Shown piece after piece: positions 45,604 through 45,888 of a stretch of 45,888 bases of DNA. This DNA is from Anaerolineales bacterium. GTDB taxonomy: Bacteria > Chloroflexota > Anaerolineae > Anaerolineales > UBA6663. The position numbers were made by a program, and so were the translations under genes. Positions within the stretch are counted from its first letter, which is position 1. Every line of letters starts with the position of its first letter. The stretch lies in the NCBI GenBank assembly GCA_020845955.1, contig JADLEU010000105.1:1-45888 (forward strand), written 5' to 3'. The notes below the pieces were generated by a model, which worked only from the letters and a program-made list of their open reading frames with translations, was not told the origin of the DNA and made no database searches.

Positions 45604-45888
45604 GCAGCACCCGCCCAGCAGCCCGGCCGGCCGCGGGCCAATGAGGTTGCCGCGGCACGCCCCACACAGAGCGCTAGCACCGAGAACTCGTAGATGTGCC
45701 GCATCGAGCTCAACTAGCCAAAGGCGATGACGCTAGCAGTCTGTCGGAGAGGAGAGCCGCCACACCCGTTGAATGGCGTTCAGCGATGATTCTGTGGCGC
45801 TCCGAGGGCATTGAGCGGCCCAACCCCGTGCTTTTTTCAGGCAGTAGACGTGCGGGTAGGCAGCCGTTACGCTGACCACAAGACATGC
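45604..45888. other. terminal stretch without a recognised gene
   Basis: No supported gene, RNA or repeat was seen. CAGTCTGTCGGAGAGG near 45739 recalls the ends of some insertion sequences, but no matching inverted copy was found. Confidence 0.3.

Overview
The window looks like a piece of a GC-rich Chloroflexota genome (Anaerolineae or Caldilineae type), probably from a metagenome or an uncultured organism. The evidence is indirect: lipoproteins with PTQAPAATTAPQ and QVVRET linkers, a membrane-anchored formylglycine-generating-enzyme-like domain, a decayed copy of the secreted PQTGH / QYFERARFE motif protein, a decayed histidine kinase with a PLRxxLQxxxDRxYYR motif, and three flavin/F420-type luciferase-like oxidoreductases. 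No rRNA, tRNA or CRISPR array was seen.

Layout. (1) 1-9.2 kb: the 3' part of a membrane-anchored FGE-domain protein; a large secreted nuclease with lamin-tail, Ig-like, OB-like, endonuclease/exonuclease/phosphatase and RTX parts; a divergent comEC whose beta-lactamase-like domain has lost its metal ligands; and a DHDPS-family aldolase. (2) 9.4-14.0 kb: a zone of gene decay. Fragments of a PLP-dependent lyase, an MFS-type transporter, a secreted motif protein, a histidine kinase and a NYN/LOTUS-like protein carry frameshifts or stops. Between them lie a TSUP permease without a proper start, an HTH::HD-GYP fusion and a two-CBS protein. (3) 14.0-24.4 kb: a sugar operon: LacI regulator with a strong promoter and two palindromic operators, ABC sugar-binding lipoprotein, two permeases (one with a four-helix insertion), DUF624-like protein, GH130, GH65 and beta-phosphoglucomutase. 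It should import an alpha-linked disaccharide or oligosaccharide and split it by phosphorolysis to beta-glucose-1-phosphate and then glucose-6-phosphate. (4) 24.6-34.3 kb: a triple-GAF histidine kinase overlapping a double-receiver LuxR regulator, the large subunit of glutamate synthase with a terminator, and an unassigned two-domain protein. (5) 34.4-35.4 kb: a decayed transposase-like gene, then an AT-rich stretch (two 60-base lines hand-counted at 37% GC). (6) 35.6-45.2 kb: a more AT-balanced accessory island with two SsuC/TauC-like permeases, three paralogous luciferase-like monooxygenase-fold enzymes, an NMT1/THI5-like binding lipoprotein, a pyridoxamine-phosphate-oxidase-like flavoprotein, a small coupled ORF and an acyl-CoA synthetase.

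The most interesting candidate system is the island in (6). It looks like an uptake and oxidation pathway for an unidentified small molecule, with a tripled oxidoreductase and no ABC ATPase in the window. Both ABC systems here lack their ATPase, so shared ATPases elsewhere are implied. Identifications rest on reading motifs by eye; no database search was possible.
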